Part shown: positions 11,675 through 19,220 of the stretch, piece by piece
Numbering within the stretch: the first letter of the stretch is position 1
How the letters are laid out: each line of letters begins with the position of its first letter
From: GCA-016432345 sp964544105
GTDB lineage: Bacteria; Patescibacteriota; Microgenomatia; Levybacterales; UBA12049
DNA length: 23,093 nt
Direction of reading: 5' to 3'
NCBI GenBank assembly: GCA_964544105.1
Contig: CAZIZQ010000015.1
Span: 1-23,093 of the forward strand
Position numbers and translations under genes: made by a program
The notes under the pieces: model-generated
What the model was told of the DNA's origin: nothing
The model's input: the letters and a program-made list of their open reading frames with translations, nothing else
The model's database searches: none

Positions 11675-12666
11675 TAGTCCACAGAATAATTCTAGAAAAG
11701 CACAATGCGGAAATTGAGGTAGTGGCAATAAATGCAGGGTCCTCGACTGATATAAAAGGGTGGATGTATCTATTAAAATATGATTCGGTGTACGGGCAAC
11801 TCAATAATTCAGAATTCAGAATTCAGAATTCAGAATTAAAAGATAGTATTGGTTCGTTGGTTATAGACGGGAAAGAGATTCCGGTTTTTTCTCAAAAAGA
11901 TCCGAGCCTGTTGCCCTGGAAAGATTTAGGTGTTGATGTTGTTTTAGAATGTACAGGTAAATTACTAACGACAGAAAAAGCAGGCGGACATTTTATAGCC
12001 GGGGCCAAGAAAGTTGTGTTATCCGCTCCTGTTAAGGAGGGAGAAATCGGGACATATGTTTTATCAGTAAATGCAGATAGTTATAAAGGGGAAAGTTTGA
12101 TTAGCAATGCTTCGTGTACAACTAACTGCATAGCGCCGGTTGCAAAAGTAATACTTGATAATTTTGGTATTGAAAAGGCCATGATGACAACTATTCACGG
12201 GTATACATCGGATCAAAGATTGCTCGATGGAGGGCATAAAGATTACCGGCGTGCCCGCGGGGCAGCAACAAATATTATTCCCACCTCAACCGGAGCAACC
12301 AAAGCGGCAGCCAAAGCAATTCCAGAACTTGAAGGTATTTTTGCAGGTCTTGCACTACGGGTTCCAGTCGCTGTTGGGTCGCTTTCTGATTTTACCTTTC
12401 TTACATCTAAAGACACGACAAAAGAAGAGGTAAATAAAGCACTAAAAAAAGCAGCAGAGAGTTCTAATTATAAAGGCATACTAGATGTAACAGAAGATCC
12501 GATTGTTTCAAGTGATATTATCGGCAATTCACACTCATCGATTGTTGATTTATCTCTTACCCAAGTGGTTGGTGGAAATATGGTCAAAGTCATTGCCTGG
12601 TACGACAATGAATGGGGATATGCTAATCGACTGGTAGAAGAAGCAATTTTGGTTGGAAAAATATGA
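11632..12666 (+). CDS. gap: Glyceraldehyde-3-phosphate dehydrogenase
   Basis: GAPDH converts glyceraldehyde 3-phosphate to 1,3-bisphosphoglycerate, or the reverse. The 344 residues carry the Rossmann start INGYGRIGR, the catalytic SNASCTTNC with Cys162, TIHGYTSDQ, and WYDNEWGYANR near the end. Where NAD-specific enzymes usually have Asp after VAIN, this protein has Ala35 (AINAGSSTD). That change is found in NADP-using GAPDHs, so NADP or dual use is possible. Residues about 58-69 (NNSEFRIQNSEL) come from four AATTCAG repeats in the DNA and sit in a surface-loop region before the GSLVIDGKEIPVF strand. The stop overlaps the next gene by ATGA. Confidence 0.95.
   Translation: MVRVAINGYGRIGRVVHRIILEKHNAEIEVVAINAGSSTDIKGWMYLLKYDSVYGQLNNSEFRIQNSELKDSIGSLVIDGKEIPVFSQKDPSLLPWKDLGVDVVLECTGKLLTTEKAGGHFIAGAKKVVLSAPVKEGEIGTYVLSVNADSYKGESLISNASCTTNCIAPVAKVILDNFGIEKAMMTTIHGYTSDQRLLDGGHKDYRRARGAATNIIPTSTGATKAAAKAIPELEGIFAGLALRVPVAVGSLSDFTFLTSKDTTKEEVNKALKKAAESSNYKGILDVTEDPIVSSDIIGNSHSSIVDLSLTQVVGGNMVKVIAWYDNEWGYANRLVEEAILVGKI
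11806..11837 (+). repeat. Heptanucleotide AATTCAG tandem repeat inside gap
   Basis: Four perfect copies of AATTCAG run from 11806 to 11833, followed by a partial AATT. Three units equal 21 nt, which reads NSEFRIQ in this frame. A change of one unit would shift the reading frame of gap. Confidence 0.9.
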
Positions 12667-13241
12667 TTCCTCTTAATTTACCTAACATTTACAATATTAC
12701 TGTCTCTGGTCGTATTGGCACGGGTACCACAACGCTTGCAAAAGGGCTGGCCGAAAAACTTGGCTGGCAGGTATTGGAAGGCGGCGAGTTATTTGCCAAA
12801 ATCCATCAAGATCTTAATTTAAGTGAATTGGAAGTAAGGGATAGGCCAGATAACTTTGATTTGGCATACGAAGAGAGAATAAAAAATATGCTCCAAACTA
12901 GTAAGCATCAAATTATTCAAAGCCATTTGGCAGGATTTGATGCCCAGGGGATTGAAGGAGTATTTAAGATTTTAATTTTGTGTGAAGATGAAAAAGGAGA
13001 AGATAAGACAGAAATTAGAATAGATCGGGTAATGCATAGAAGAAATATTTCATTTGAGGAAGCAAAAGAAGAAGTGCGGGTTAGAGAAGAGCAGAATCTG
13101 ACAAAGTGGCGCCGATTATATGCCAATAATGATAAACTTTGGGTAAATTGGGATAAAAAATACTATGATTTGGTTATAAATACGTATACTCATAATCCGC
13201 AGCAGACACTAGAGGTAGCACTATCTGCCTTAAAAATATGA
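12663..13241 (+). CDS. Cytidylate-kinase-like P-loop kinase
   Basis: This 192-residue protein has a P-loop SGRIGTGTTTLAKGLAEKLG close to the archaeal-type cytidylate kinase pattern. A Glu/Gly segment (LEGGELFAKI) follows, and then a C-terminal lid region with Arg-rich helices (IRIDRVMHRRN, SFEEAKEEVRVREEQN). It ends in YDLVINTYTHNP, typical of (d)CMP kinases. It would make (d)CDP from (d)CMP, or phosphorylate a related nucleotide. The call is by pattern; another P-loop nucleotide kinase is the alternative. It overlaps gap at the start and the DUF5667 gene at the end (ATGA both times), giving a three-gene chain. A role in nucleotide supply fits the ribonucleotide reductase genes that follow. 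Confidence 0.75.
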   Translation: MIPLNLPNIYNITVSGRIGTGTTTLAKGLAEKLGWQVLEGGELFAKIHQDLNLSELEVRDRPDNFDLAYEERIKNMLQTSKHQIIQSHLAGFDAQGIEGVFKILILCEDEKGEDKTEIRIDRVMHRRNISFEEAKEEVRVREEQNLTKWRRLYANNDKLWVNWDKKYYDLVINTYTHNPQQTLEVALSALKI

Positions 13242-13819
13242 AACACTTTTTTTCTTTCTTTTTTCTTATCTCTTATCTTTTATCTTTTATTTTTGTGCCA
13301 ATTGCTTTTGCTCAAGAAGATGCACAAAGAGATATATACACAGTCTCTCAGGCAGCCCCGATTGCACCTACTGTTGCACCGGTTGATTATCAGCTGGCAT
13401 ACCATGGATTACTGCCTGACAACCCGTTATATTTCTTAAAAGTCCTTCGAGATCGCCTGATTGACTTTCTTATTGCCGACCCTCTAAAGAAAGCAGAGTT
13501 TTATTTGCTCCAGGCGGACAAGCACGCTACCTCTGGGGTGGCACTTTTTGTTAAAGGCAAGCAGGAGCTGGCAGAAACAACCATTTCAAAAGGGGAAAAT
13601 TATTTTGAAATCGGTATTGTAAAGTTACAGGAAGCAAGAAAACAAGGCTCGGACACCAAAAATTTATCCCAAATCTTTGCTGTTTCTTTGCAAAAGCATA
13701 AAGAATTAGTAACAGGACTGATTGCCCAAAGTTCAGGGGGGGATGTAAAGAAGAAATTAGCTCACGCGCTGACCCGGCTGGAGAATTTTGAAAAACAGGT
13801 AGCCTCGTTAAGTAAGTAA
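13238..13819 (+). CDS. Secreted DUF5667 protein
   Basis: This 193-residue protein has a signal peptide (FFSFFFLISYLLSFIFVPIAFAQ, cleavage likely after FAQ). The mature part opens with a Pro/Val linker. It then has the DUF5667 hallmark GLLPDNPLYFLKVLRDR and DPLKKAEFYLLQADK, followed by a long helical region rich in Lys, Glu and Gln. DUF5667 proteins are extracytoplasmic and common in Candidate Phyla Radiation genomes; their function is unknown. It overlaps the kinase by 4 nt and is the last gene before the nrdR promoter region. I see no strong terminator after it. Confidence 0.85.
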   Translation: MKHFFSFFFLISYLLSFIFVPIAFAQEDAQRDIYTVSQAAPIAPTVAPVDYQLAYHGLLPDNPLYFLKVLRDRLIDFLIADPLKKAEFYLLQADKHATSGVALFVKGKQELAETTISKGENYFEIGIVKLQEARKQGSDTKNLSQIFAVSLQKHKELVTGLIAQSSGGDVKKKLAHALTRLENFEKQVASLSK

Positions 13820-13951
13820 CAGCAAGACATTTTTCCATAAATGGTGTGAATTTTTAATCAGTAGAAAATGTATTATTCTATTGATTTTTCGAAACAAACA
13901 AATTTGAAGCTAAACAAAAGAGTTGATCATTTTTGATCCATTTATTTCTAG

Positions 13952-14028
13952 TTGACAGAGCATATGTAGTGCCATATGTTAGTTATAACACTAGATATAG
14001 TGATTTGAACTTTAAAATAGTGTATAAT
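13952..14028 (+). promoter_or_regulatory. nrdR promoter region with two NrdR boxes
   Basis: A perfect -35, TTGACA at 13952-13957, is 17 bp from TATGTT at 13975-13980. A second -10, TATAAT at 14023-14028, lies 11 nt before the nrdR ATG. Two boxes fit the NrdR consensus (ACACTATATATAGTGT type). Box 2 at 13988-14003 reads ACACTAGATATAGTGA (14 of 16), and box 1 at 13957-13972 is weaker (11 of 16). Their TAGTG cores are 31 bp apart, three helical turns, the usual tandem arrangement. Box 1 lies in the spacer and box 2 at the expected start site, so bound NrdR would block transcription. The rest of the 13820-14038 spacer holds nothing I recognise. Confidence 0.75.
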
Positions 14029-14038
14029 ACCTTATAAC

Positions 14039-14488
14039 ATGCAATGTCCATACTGCGGCAGCCGAGAAACAGAGGTTGTTGAGACCAGAGACAGTGAGGA
14101 TTTAGGAACAATTCGTAGACGCCGGGCGTGTGTAGCTTGTGACAAGAGGTTTACTACATACGAGAGGGTTGAGAATTTCCACCTGACTGTTATAAAAAAA
14201 GATGGCAAGAGGGAACAGTTTAGTCGGGAAAAACTGCGAGATGGTATTGTACAAGCTTGTCAGAAAACAACAGTGCCGACCGAAGCAATAGATAAAATAG
14301 TTGCAGAAGTCGAGCGGGAGTTGAGAGGTGGAGAGGCGGTGGAGATAGAAAGCAAGAAGCTTGGAGGGATAGTTGCGAATAAATTAAAAAAGATTGATAA
14401 AGTAGCATATATTAGATTCGCAAGTGTGTTTAAGCGTTTTGTCGATGTCGAGGATTTTGAAAAAGAAGTTCAGAAACTGATTAAATAA
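14039..14488 (+). CDS. nrdR: Transcriptional repressor NrdR
   Basis: NrdR senses ATP/dATP and represses ribonucleotide reductase genes. At 149 residues it is of standard length. An N-terminal zinc ribbon (CPYCGSRE ... CVACDKRF) is followed by RFTTYERVE. The ATP-cone starts with VIKKDGKREQFSREKLRDGI and runs to about residue 138. It is the first gene after a promoter carrying two NrdR boxes and is followed by the class II reductase. It therefore probably represses both itself and nrdJ. The reductase here lacks an ATP-cone of its own, so NrdR may be the main dATP sensor in the locus. Confidence 0.97.
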   Translation: MQCPYCGSRETEVVETRDSEDLGTIRRRRACVACDKRFTTYERVENFHLTVIKKDGKREQFSREKLRDGIVQACQKTTVPTEAIDKIVAEVERELRGGEAVEIESKKLGGIVANKLKKIDKVAYIRFASVFKRFVDVEDFEKEVQKLIK

Positions 14489-14610
14489 GCTCAAAACTCA
14501 AATGTCAAAACTCAAATGTCAAAACTCAAAACTACAACGCAAAACTAAAAGCTAATAAGTTTTGAGATTTAAGCTATAGATTTGAGCTTTGCGTTTTGAA
14601 CTTTGAGCTT
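14487..14610. repeat. Heptad-repeat inverted repeat between nrdR and nrdJ
   Basis: The left arm (14487-14546) is a run of 7-nt units of the type NNTCAAA (GCTCAAA, ACTCAAA, TGTCAAA and so on). The right arm (14558-14610) contains the complementary units (TTTGAGN). The outer 9 bases AAGCTCAAA and TTTGAGCTT pair perfectly, as do the inner CAAAACT and AGTTTTG. In RNA this can fold into one long imperfect hairpin ending 6 nt before the nrdJ ATG. No Shine-Dalgarno is present. Confidence 0.8.
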
Positions 14611-14616
14611 AATACT

Positions 14617-17600
14617 ATGAAACTTGAAGGAATTAGAGAAAAAGTATTTTTAGATAGGTATGCCTTAAAAGATCAGGCGGGTGCTCCTATTGAAAAAACC
14701 CCCGTAGAAATGTGGAGACGAGTTGCTAAAGGAATCGCAAGGGTAGAGAAGAAAGAGCATCGGAAAGAGTGGGAAAAGAAATTTTATAAGGTCATGGAGG
14801 ATTTTAAATTTCTTCCGGGTGGACGTATTTTAGCCGGTGCTGGCACTGGTTTTGACGTTACGTATTTTAATTGTTTTGTTATTCCAAACCCTCCAGATTC
14901 ACGTGGAGGAATTATGCAAAATCTTACCCAAATGATTGAAATTATGGCTCATGGTGGTGGGGTAGGACTTAATTTATCGGGACTTCGTCCTCGGGGAGCT
15001 CGGGTAAAGAAGGTAAATGGATTTTCTTCAGGGCCCATGAACTGGGCAGAATTATACTCACTCGCAACAAAAGATATTGTGCAGCAAGGCGGATGCTTCT
15101 CAGCAGATACAAGGATTATGACCCACCGTGGCCTTATACCAGTTGAAGAAATTGTAAAGAGTAAAAGTAGCTATTATGCAGCAACTCACGTTGGATACAA
15201 GCAGGTAACGGCAAAATTTGATAATGGCATCAAAGATATCTATGAGGTAACGACAAGTTCTGGATTTAAAGTGAAAACAACGCTTGAGCACCGTTTCTTA
15301 ACATTTGATAAAAACGGTAGGTTTTATCAAAAAACGCTTGCGGATTTACAAGAAGGTGATGATGTTGTGCATTTATTGAGTGAGTGGAGTGATGAACTTC
15401 CTTATGTGATTTTAAATACCAATTTACCAGCTCCATCGAAACATTCTTATGGACGAAAAAAAGTCTCCTTACCGAAGTTGCTCAATGAAGATTTAGCTTT
15501 CATAGTGGGCGCATACGATGCCGATGGGACCAAAATTCCCGATGAGTTTAGTAAAAATGGTAAGGGAATAAGTATTGCAGTAGCTAATGATCGTCCTGAA
15601 GATTTGAAGCAGTTAATGGCAGCAATAGAGCGATGTTTTGGCATTCCTCCAACAACTCGAAAAGGAGATGGCGCAGTAACTAAGGTAGAATTTTATTCTC
15701 GTATACCCAATGAGTTTCTAAAGCTTAATGGTTTACTAAAAGATTATTCAGTTACCGTAAGAGTGCCGCAGCATATTTTTACATCTCCAAAGAGGGTGGT
15801 TGAGGCATACATTGCCGGTGTGTTTCTAGGTGATGGTACTAATCGTGGAGGTAAAGGTGGTTTAAGAATTTGTACGGTATCTAAAGAATTTGCTCAAGAC
15901 TTGCAACTTCTTTTAGTCAATTTAGGAATTCCCGCAAAAATTAAAATACAAGTAAGAAAAGAGAAAAATTGGAGAACTCTGTATACAGTTACAGTGAATG
16001 GGGCAACATTCATGAAAAAATTTGCAAAGATACTTACGCCTTATACCCAAAAGGTTTTGGATAACCCAATTTCGGTGCGTAATGGATTTTTTGGATGGCC
16101 TTTTAATGTGGTAGAGAGGTTTTTGTATATTCCTCATTTTCAAAGAACGCAAGCTCGAAACAATCCTACAACTTCTCAAAAATCAGTCATGTTTTTGCAG
16201 CAGATGGCACCAAGTCTGCAAGAAATAGATAAGACAGATGTGGAATTTTTAGCTAACTGCGTTCCAGATAAAATTGTTGCAATTAATTATATTGGAAAAG
16301 AAAATGTTTATGATTTAGAAGTTGAAAATGTGCATCTTTTGTCTGGAAATGGTTTCTATACCTCTAATTCAAGAAGGGGTGCCCTTATGCTTATGATTCA
16401 TGATTGGCATCCTGATGTTGAGGAGTTTATTACGGTAAAACAAGATCTTAATAAAATTAATGGAGCAAATCTTTCTGTTTGTGTATCGGATGATTTTATG
16501 AAGGCGGTTAAGAATGATCAAGATTGGGATCTTCGGTATCCTGATTTAGATGATCCGCAATATGATGCAAAATGGAATGGCGATATTCATGATTGGATAA
16601 AACGGGGTGGAAAAGTAAAAGTACACAAAAAGATTAAAGCTTCGTACCTTTGGAATCTTATTTGTGAGGCAGCATGGCGGAGCGCTGAACCGGGTCTTCA
16701 TTTTCTAGACCGTTCGAATAAACGATCAAATACGTGGTATTTTGAAAAACTTCTTGCAACGAATCCTTGCGGAGAACAACCGTTGGGCGCATGGGGAGTA
16801 TGTAATTTAGGCGCGATGAATTTGGCTGCATATGTCAAGGATGATGATTTGCCGCATGATAAAGCGGGATGGTTTGATTATGAATCGTTTGGAAAAGATG
16901 TGCGAATAGCGATGAGATTTTTGGATAACGTCATTGACGATACTCATTATTTTTTCAAAGAAAACGAAAAAGTCGCGAAAGATATTCGTAGAACAGGTTT
17001 AGGTATTATGGGTATTGCCGATACCTTTATCAAAATGAAAATTCGGTATGGATCAGAAGAATCAACTGCGGTATCTAAAAAGATTTTTGAAGCCCTTAGA
17101 GATAATTCATATATTGCTTCATCAGATATTGCCAAAGAGAAAGGATCATTTCCTAAATATAATAAGGAAAAATATCAACAGGGTTATCATATCAAAGCCT
17201 TGCCAAAGGCAATTCGAGAAAAAATTGCTAGTCAGGGGATCAGAAATGCAGTTTTGTTAACCATTGCTCCAACCGGAACAACCAGTCTTGTTGCGGGTGT
17301 TTCATCTGGAGTCGAGCCGGTATACGAATTTGAATATTTGCGTAAAACAAAAGTGGGGAATGCAAAAATGTATCATCCGTTGTATGACAATTGGCGATTG
17401 AACCATCCAGATGAAAAACGACCAGATTATTTTGTCTCGGCAAATGATCTTATTCCTGAAGATCATGTCAAAATTCAGGCTATTGCGCAGGAATATATTG
17501 ATTCATCTATTTCCAAAACAGTCAATGCACCAAATGGACACAGCGTTGATGATGTTAAAAAACTTTATATGATGGCATATGACGCCGGGTGTAAAGGGAT

Positions 17601-18231
17601 TACCTACATGCGGGATGGGTCACGCTTGGGTGTTTTACAGCGGGTAGAGGAGCCAACCGTCTCCCAGCCAGCAATTATGAAGCGACCGATTATGGTTCAG
17701 GGTGTTACATACCAAACTAATACACCTGTTGGTGAAGCATTTGTTACCATAAACCATAATGAAAAACACGAACCATTCGAAGTCTTTATTACTATCGGTA
17801 AATCTGGGTCCGATATTGCAGCAATGGCCGAGGCATTGGGTCGGACTATTTCCCTATCCTTACGCTTAAACGGTGGTTTGCCGGCACGGGAAAGGATTCG
17901 TCAAGTGATTGCGCAACTCGCAGGTATTGGAGGCGCAGGGAGTGTGGGTTTTGGGAAAGACAGGGTGCGCTCCCTTCCAGATGCAGTGGCAAAAGTACTG
18001 GCTAAACATTACGGCTTTCGGGTAAATGGAAAAGTAGAAGATAAGGAAGAGAGTGCTGTGAGTAATGGGCATGTTGCAGAGGCAACCGGTATGAGCATGG
18101 TGCAGCAGTTAGCGATTGACGGTTCGTCTTCGACAAGCTTGTTTGATCTGTGCCCGGATTGTGGAGCAGGGACGCTTGCCTACGAAGAAGGTTGTAAAAA
18201 ATGTTATTCATGCGGATATAGCGCGTGCTAA
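14617..18231 (+). CDS. nrdJ: Adenosylcobalamin-dependent (class II) ribonucleotide reductase with an intein
   Basis: NrdJ reduces ribonucleotides to deoxyribonucleotides using a B12-derived radical. The 1204-residue precursor holds a 425-residue intein; the spliced enzyme is about 779 residues. Extein landmarks are FNCFVIPNPPDSRGG, HGGGVGLNLSGLRPRGA, NPCGEQPLGAWGVCNLG (catalytic Cys, then the CNLG redox Cys) and APTGTTSLVAGVSSGVEP. A TSCPD-type segment (GVTYQTNTPVGEAFVTINHN onward) and a C-terminal Cys cluster, CPDCGAG ... CKKCYSCGYSAC, finish the protein. No ATP-cone is visible at the N terminus. I chose ATG 14617, since the upstream TTG at 14596 is within the repeat hairpin. B12 uptake and adenosylation genes follow directly, which supports the class II call. 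Confidence 0.95.
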   Translation: MKLEGIREKVFLDRYALKDQAGAPIEKTPVEMWRRVAKGIARVEKKEHRKEWEKKFYKVMEDFKFLPGGRILAGAGTGFDVTYFNCFVIPNPPDSRGGIMQNLTQMIEIMAHGGGVGLNLSGLRPRGARVKKVNGFSSGPMNWAELYSLATKDIVQQGGCFSADTRIMTHRGLIPVEEIVKSKSSYYAATHVGYKQVTAKFDNGIKDIYEVTTSSGFKVKTTLEHRFLTFDKNGRFYQKTLADLQEGDDVVHLLSEWSDELPYVILNTNLPAPSKHSYGRKKVSLPKLLNEDLAFIVGAYDADGTKIPDEFSKNGKGISIAVANDRPEDLKQLMAAIERCFGIPPTTRKGDGAVTKVEFYSRIPNEFLKLNGLLKDYSVTVRVPQHIFTSPKRVVEAYIAGVFLGDGTNRGGKGGLRICTVSKEFAQDLQLLLVNLGIPAKIKIQVRKEKNWRTLYTVTVNGATFMKKFAKILTPYTQKVLDNPISVRNGFFGWPFNVVERFLYIPHFQRTQARNNPTTSQKSVMFLQQMAPSLQEIDKTDVEFLANCVPDKIVAINYIGKENVYDLEVENVHLLSGNGFYTSNSRRGALMLMIHDWHPDVEEFITVKQDLNKINGANLSVCVSDDFMKAVKNDQDWDLRYPDLDDPQYDAKWNGDIHDWIKRGGKVKVHKKIKASYLWNLICEAAWRSAEPGLHFLDRSNKRSNTWYFEKLLATNPCGEQPLGAWGVCNLGAMNLAAYVKDDDLPHDKAGWFDYESFGKDVRIAMRFLDNVIDDTHYFFKENEKVAKDIRRTGLGIMGIADTFIKMKIRYGSEESTAVSKKIFEALRDNSYIASSDIAKEKGSFPKYNKEKYQQGYHIKALPKAIREKIASQGIRNAVLLTIAPTGTTSLVAGVSSGVEPVYEFEYLRKTKVGNAKMYHPLYDNWRLNHPDEKRPDYFVSANDLIPEDHVKIQAIAQEYIDSSISKTVNAPNGHSVDDVKKLYMMAYDAGCKGITYMRDGSRLGVLQRVEEPTVSQPAIMKRPIMVQGVTYQTNTPVGEAFVTINHNEKHEPFEVFITIGKSGSDIAAMAEALGRTISLSLRLNGGLPARERIRQVIAQLAGIGGAGSVGFGKDRVRSLPDAVAKVLAKHYGFRVNGKVEDKEESAVSNGHVAEATGMSMVQQLAIDGSSSTSLFDLCPDCGAGTLAYEEGCKKCYSCGYSAC
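15094..16368 (+). other. Intein with LAGLIDADG homing endonuclease inside NrdJ
   Basis: The intein starts at Cys after DIVQQGG and ends at Asn before SRRGALML. The N-terminal splicing motif is CFSADTRIMTHRGLIPVEE, and block B is TTLEHRFLTF with its TxxH. Two dodecapeptides mark the endonuclease: FIVGAYDADGTKI and YIAGVFLGDGTNRGG. The C-terminal block is VYDLEVENVHLLSGNGF, ending YTSN. The next residue is Ser, a competent nucleophile. The residue before the final Asn is Ser, not the usual His. The insertion point is the conserved GG-x-RRGA loop of the reductase. Both endonuclease motifs keep their acidic residue, so homing may still be active. Confidence 0.93.
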
Positions 18232-18257
18232 TTCCTCTTATTAAACTGCCTCAATAT

Positions 18258-18653
18258 ATGGAAACAGAAGAAAAACAGACAAAACAGCTTGCAAATATTT
18301 TTATCGGACTGTTGGTTTTTGTTGTATTTTTATTTTTTGGATACGGTTTTTTAATTACACGAAGCCAAACAGATCAACCAGCAGCAAATGCTCCAACACC
18401 TACTATTGCTTTGGTTGATTATGTTTCTTATCAGGGTGTAACTGGCAAAACAGCCCTTGATTTGCTCGATACACGCGCCGCGGTGGTGCAGGCAGCATCT
18501 GGCCTTATTATTTCGATAAATGGACGGAAAGCAGATAATAGCCAACACGAATATTGGGCGTTTTATATTAACGGCAAAATTGCCCAAGTCGGGCCAAAAG
18601 AGTATGTAACAAAAGATGGAGATACGATTGAGTGGAAGATAGAGAAATACTAA
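18258..18653 (+). CDS. Membrane-anchored DUF4430 (transcobalamin-like) protein
   Basis: This 131-residue protein has one N-terminal transmembrane helix (IFIGLLVFVVFLFFGYGFLI) and a short Pro/Ala/Thr linker. A DUF4430 domain follows from about residue 50: VTGKTALDLLD, IISINGRKADN, EYWAFYINGKIAQVG and KDGDTIEWKIE. DUF4430 is related to the C-terminal domain of animal intrinsic factor and transcobalamin. A role in holding cobalamin at the outer face of the membrane is therefore reasonable. It starts 26 nt after nrdJ and precedes a putative transporter and a cobalamin adenosyltransferase. A GTG at 18225 overlapping nrdJ is an alternative start; the ATG at 18258 gives a better membrane-anchor start. 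Confidence 0.85.
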   Translation: METEEKQTKQLANIFIGLLVFVVFLFFGYGFLITRSQTDQPAANAPTPTIALVDYVSYQGVTGKTALDLLDTRAAVVQAASGLIISINGRKADNSQHEYWAFYINGKIAQVGPKEYVTKDGDTIEWKIEKY

Positions 18654-18655
18654 AA

Positions 18656-18709
18656 TAACTCAAAACTCAAAGCTCAAATGTCAAAACAACAACTTAAAAC
18701 TCAAAACTT
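18656..18709 (+). repeat. Heptad repeat tract (NNTCAAA) at the start of the DUF6580 gene
   Basis: Units such as AACTCAA, AGCTCAA and ATGTCAA repeat at 7-nt steps from the stop of the DUF4430 gene into the first ten codons of the next gene. One unit supplies the start codon, and the resulting protein start is MSKQQLKTQNF. Confidence 0.8.
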
Positions 18710-19220
18710 TATAAGTCCTTTATTAATTATTGCTATTGCGGTTGTGTTACGGTTGATTCCACATCCGGCAAACTTTGCCCCAATTGGGGCAATGGCGTTG
18801 TTTGGAGGTGCATATCTTAACAAGAAATATGCATTAGCAGTGCCACTGCTGGCAATGTTTGTATCGGATTTGTTTCTTGGTTTTCATAATACCATGGGGT
18901 TTGTGTATGGAAGCTTTTTGTTTATTGGTATTCTTGGTTTGTGGTTAAGAAGGCACAAAAATGTTAGAAACGTGATAGGTGCCGCGTTTGTTTCGTCAAT
19001 ACTTTTTTTCCTTATTACCAACCTTGGAGTATGGTTGGTTAGTAATATCTATCCAAAAACGGTTGCAGGACTAATAGAATGTTATATTGCAGCAATCCCG
19101 TTTTTTAGAAATACCCTGGTTGGAGATTTGTTTTACACAGCGATGTTCTTTTTTGGTTATGAATTAGTGTTGCACTTTGTCAAAACCTATGGTCAAAATC
19201 TACACAAAAACAGGGGATAA
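18678..19220 (+). CDS. DUF6580-family putative transport protein, candidate cobalamin importer
   Basis: This 180-residue polytopic membrane protein has about five helices. It carries the family hallmark RLIPHPANFAPIGAMALFGG, then YLNKKYALAVPLLAMFVSDLFLGFH and later GLIECYIAAIPFFRNTLVGD. Its size and helix count resemble the substrate-binding (S) components of ECF vitamin transporters. It lies between a transcobalamin-like protein and a cobalamin adenosyltransferase, so B12 is the inferred substrate. No ECF ATPase or T component is in the window. The first ten residues derive from a heptad repeat and may be dispensable. It overlaps pduO by 32 nt. Confidence 0.8.
   Translation: MSKQQLKTQNFISPLLIIAIAVVLRLIPHPANFAPIGAMALFGGAYLNKKYALAVPLLAMFVSDLFLGFHNTMGFVYGSFLFIGILGLWLRRHKNVRNVIGAAFVSSILFFLITNLGVWLVSNIYPKTVAGLIECYIAAIPFFRNTLVGDLFYTAMFFFGYELVLHFVKTYGQNLHKNRG

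Noticed and set aside
13911..13945. GATCA-TTTT-TGATC hairpin as terminator of the gap operon
   Set aside because: Five base pairs and no clear T tract; too weak to call.
14487..14610. Heptad tracts as a CRISPR array
   Set aside because: Units are 7 nt without spacers, and no cas genes are present.
14596..14616. TTG start adding seven residues to NrdJ
   Set aside because: These codons lie within the heptad-repeat hairpin, and the ATG at 14617 begins the conserved protein.
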